NCBI GenBank assembly: GCA_025499625.1
Contig: JAFMVD010000009.1
Location: 1 to 64,000 of the forward strand
Direction of reading: 5' to 3'
Source: Carboxylicivirga fragile
Lineage (GTDB): Bacteria > Bacteroidota > Bacteroidia > Bacteroidales > Marinilabiliaceae
Length of the DNA: 64,000 nt
Shown: one piece after another, positions 63,533-64,000 of the stretch
How positions within the stretch are numbered: the stretch's first letter is position 1
How the letters are laid out: the number at the start of each line of letters is the position of its first letter
The notes under the pieces: generated by a model
The model's database searches: none
Told to the model about the DNA's origin: nothing
Seen by the model: the letters and a program-made list of their open reading frames with translations, nothing else
Position numbers and translations under genes: made by a program

Positions 63533-64000
63533 TCGAAACCGTAGATGTTATAAAATCGTTTAACGATAAGTTGGTGCTAAAAGGTATTTCAACAGTTTTT
63601 GAGAAAGGACGAACTAATCTAATTATTGGCCAGAGTGGATCGGGTAAGACCGTACTCTTAAAATCTTTGGTTGGCCTACACGATGTCACCAGTGGTGAAA
63701 TTTTCTACGACGGAAGGAGTTTTAATAAAATGGGGCGAAAGGATCGAAAGGCTTTACGGCAAGAGATTGGTATGTTGTTTCAGGGCTCAGCTCTTTTCGA
63801 TTCCATGACGGTTGAAGAGAATGTGCGTTTTCCACTCGATATGCTTACCAATCAATCATTGGAAGAGAAGACGGCCAGAGTAAATGAATGCTTAGATCGT
63901 GTGAAGCTGGAGAATGCCAATAGAAAATTGCCTTCAGAAGTGAGTGGAGGTATGCAAAAACGTGTAGCCATTGCTCGCGCCATTGCACTTAATCCGCAGT
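63529..64000 (+). CDS. mlaF: MlaF-type ABC transporter ATP-binding protein (partial, cut by window end)
   Basis: ATG 63529 overlaps the permease stop. 157 codons are present to the end of the window, with no stop. Walker A is GQSGSGKTVLLKSL, the Q-loop is MLFQGSALFDSMTVEENV, and the signature is SEVSGGMQKRVAIARAI; the SALFDS form is typical of MlaF. Walker B and the H-loop lie beyond the edge. It should be followed by an MCE-domain (MlaD) gene, as in other Bacteroidota. Confidence 0.92.
   Translation, partial: MIETVDVIKSFNDKLVLKGISTVFEKGRTNLIIGQSGSGKTVLLKSLVGLHDVTSGEIFYDGRSFNKMGRKDRKALRQEIGMLFQGSALFDSMTVEENVRFPLDMLTNQSLEEKTARVNECLDRVKLENANRKLPSEVSGGMQKRVAIARAIALNPQ

Noticed and set aside
1-64000. 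CRISPR array, prophage, IS element, rRNA or tRNA genes
   Set aside because: No regularly spaced direct repeats, no transposase, integrase or phage structural gene, and no tRNA/rRNA-like sequence recognised by eye; a covariance-model scan would be needed to exclude small RNAs fully.

Overview
The window is 64 kb of chromosome from a member of the Bacteroidota. The evidence is a complete porP/sprF-gldK-gldL-gldM-gldN type IX secretion locus, Bacteroidota-restricted families (DUF4270, DUF4954, DUF4846, HU-SPOR fusion), TANNTTTG-type -7 promoter elements, AT-rich intergenic DNA and SPI or SPII signal peptides on many products. Gene content fits a marine or anaerobic Marinilabiliales-like bacterium, but order-level placement is a guess. 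There is no rRNA, no tRNA that I can recognise, no CRISPR array, no prophage and no transposase; most of the window is core genome.

Layout. 1-4.5 kb: a secreted C1-family peptidase, a GNAT acetyltransferase, a TPR/PD40/SPOR lipoprotein resembling the T9SS protein PorE, and a small CpxP-like protein. 4.7-8.1 kb: rbfA, a methyltransferase, a LolC/E-type permease and dusB. 8.2-12.2 kb: a LytS/LytTR two-component pair and an outer-membrane-type protein. 12.3-18.2 kb: methyltransferase, DUF3592 protein, trypsin-like protease and a 1081-residue tricorn protease. 18.2-20.6 kb: the only clearly accessory-looking segment, about 0.9 kb flanked by two diverged 90-bp direct repeats that each carry the 3' end of a neighbouring gene plus a terminator; an orphan ORF and a broken ORF lie inside. 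20.8-28 kb: HD hydrolase, PBP1A, DUF4846 protein, then a minus-strand set (RlpA, DUF502, reductase, YjbR, YraN, LD-carboxypeptidase). 28.3-34.4 kb: metG, HU-SPOR, galE, a DUF5684 protein and rfbB.

34.7-45.8 kb: glmS, nagB, DUF4954, DUF4270 lipoprotein and a truncated glycogen-synthase-like protein on the minus strand, diverging from panC-panD, rfaE2 and radA. 45.8-51.7 kb: a large Reg_prop sensor kinase and a second PBP1A. 51.8-61.5 kb: topA, an arginase-fold protein that has lost metal ligands, then the T9SS/gliding operon. 61.6-64 kb: mannose-1-phosphate guanylyltransferase and an MlaE/MlaF lipid transporter, the latter cut by the window end.

Common theme: envelope construction. Amino-sugar and nucleotide-sugar supply (glmS, nagB, galE, rfbB, manC, rfaE2), peptidoglycan synthesis and remodelling (two PBP1A, RlpA, LdcA, SPOR proteins), lipid and lipoprotein trafficking (Lol, Mla) and protein secretion (T9SS). 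No strongly novel multi-gene system is evident. The best leads are the repeat-flanked 18.2-19.2 kb segment, the PorE-like lipoprotein with SPOR in place of OmpA, the ligand-depleted arginase-fold protein attached to topA and the gld operon, the GT5-only synthase relative, and small nested palindromic repeats.
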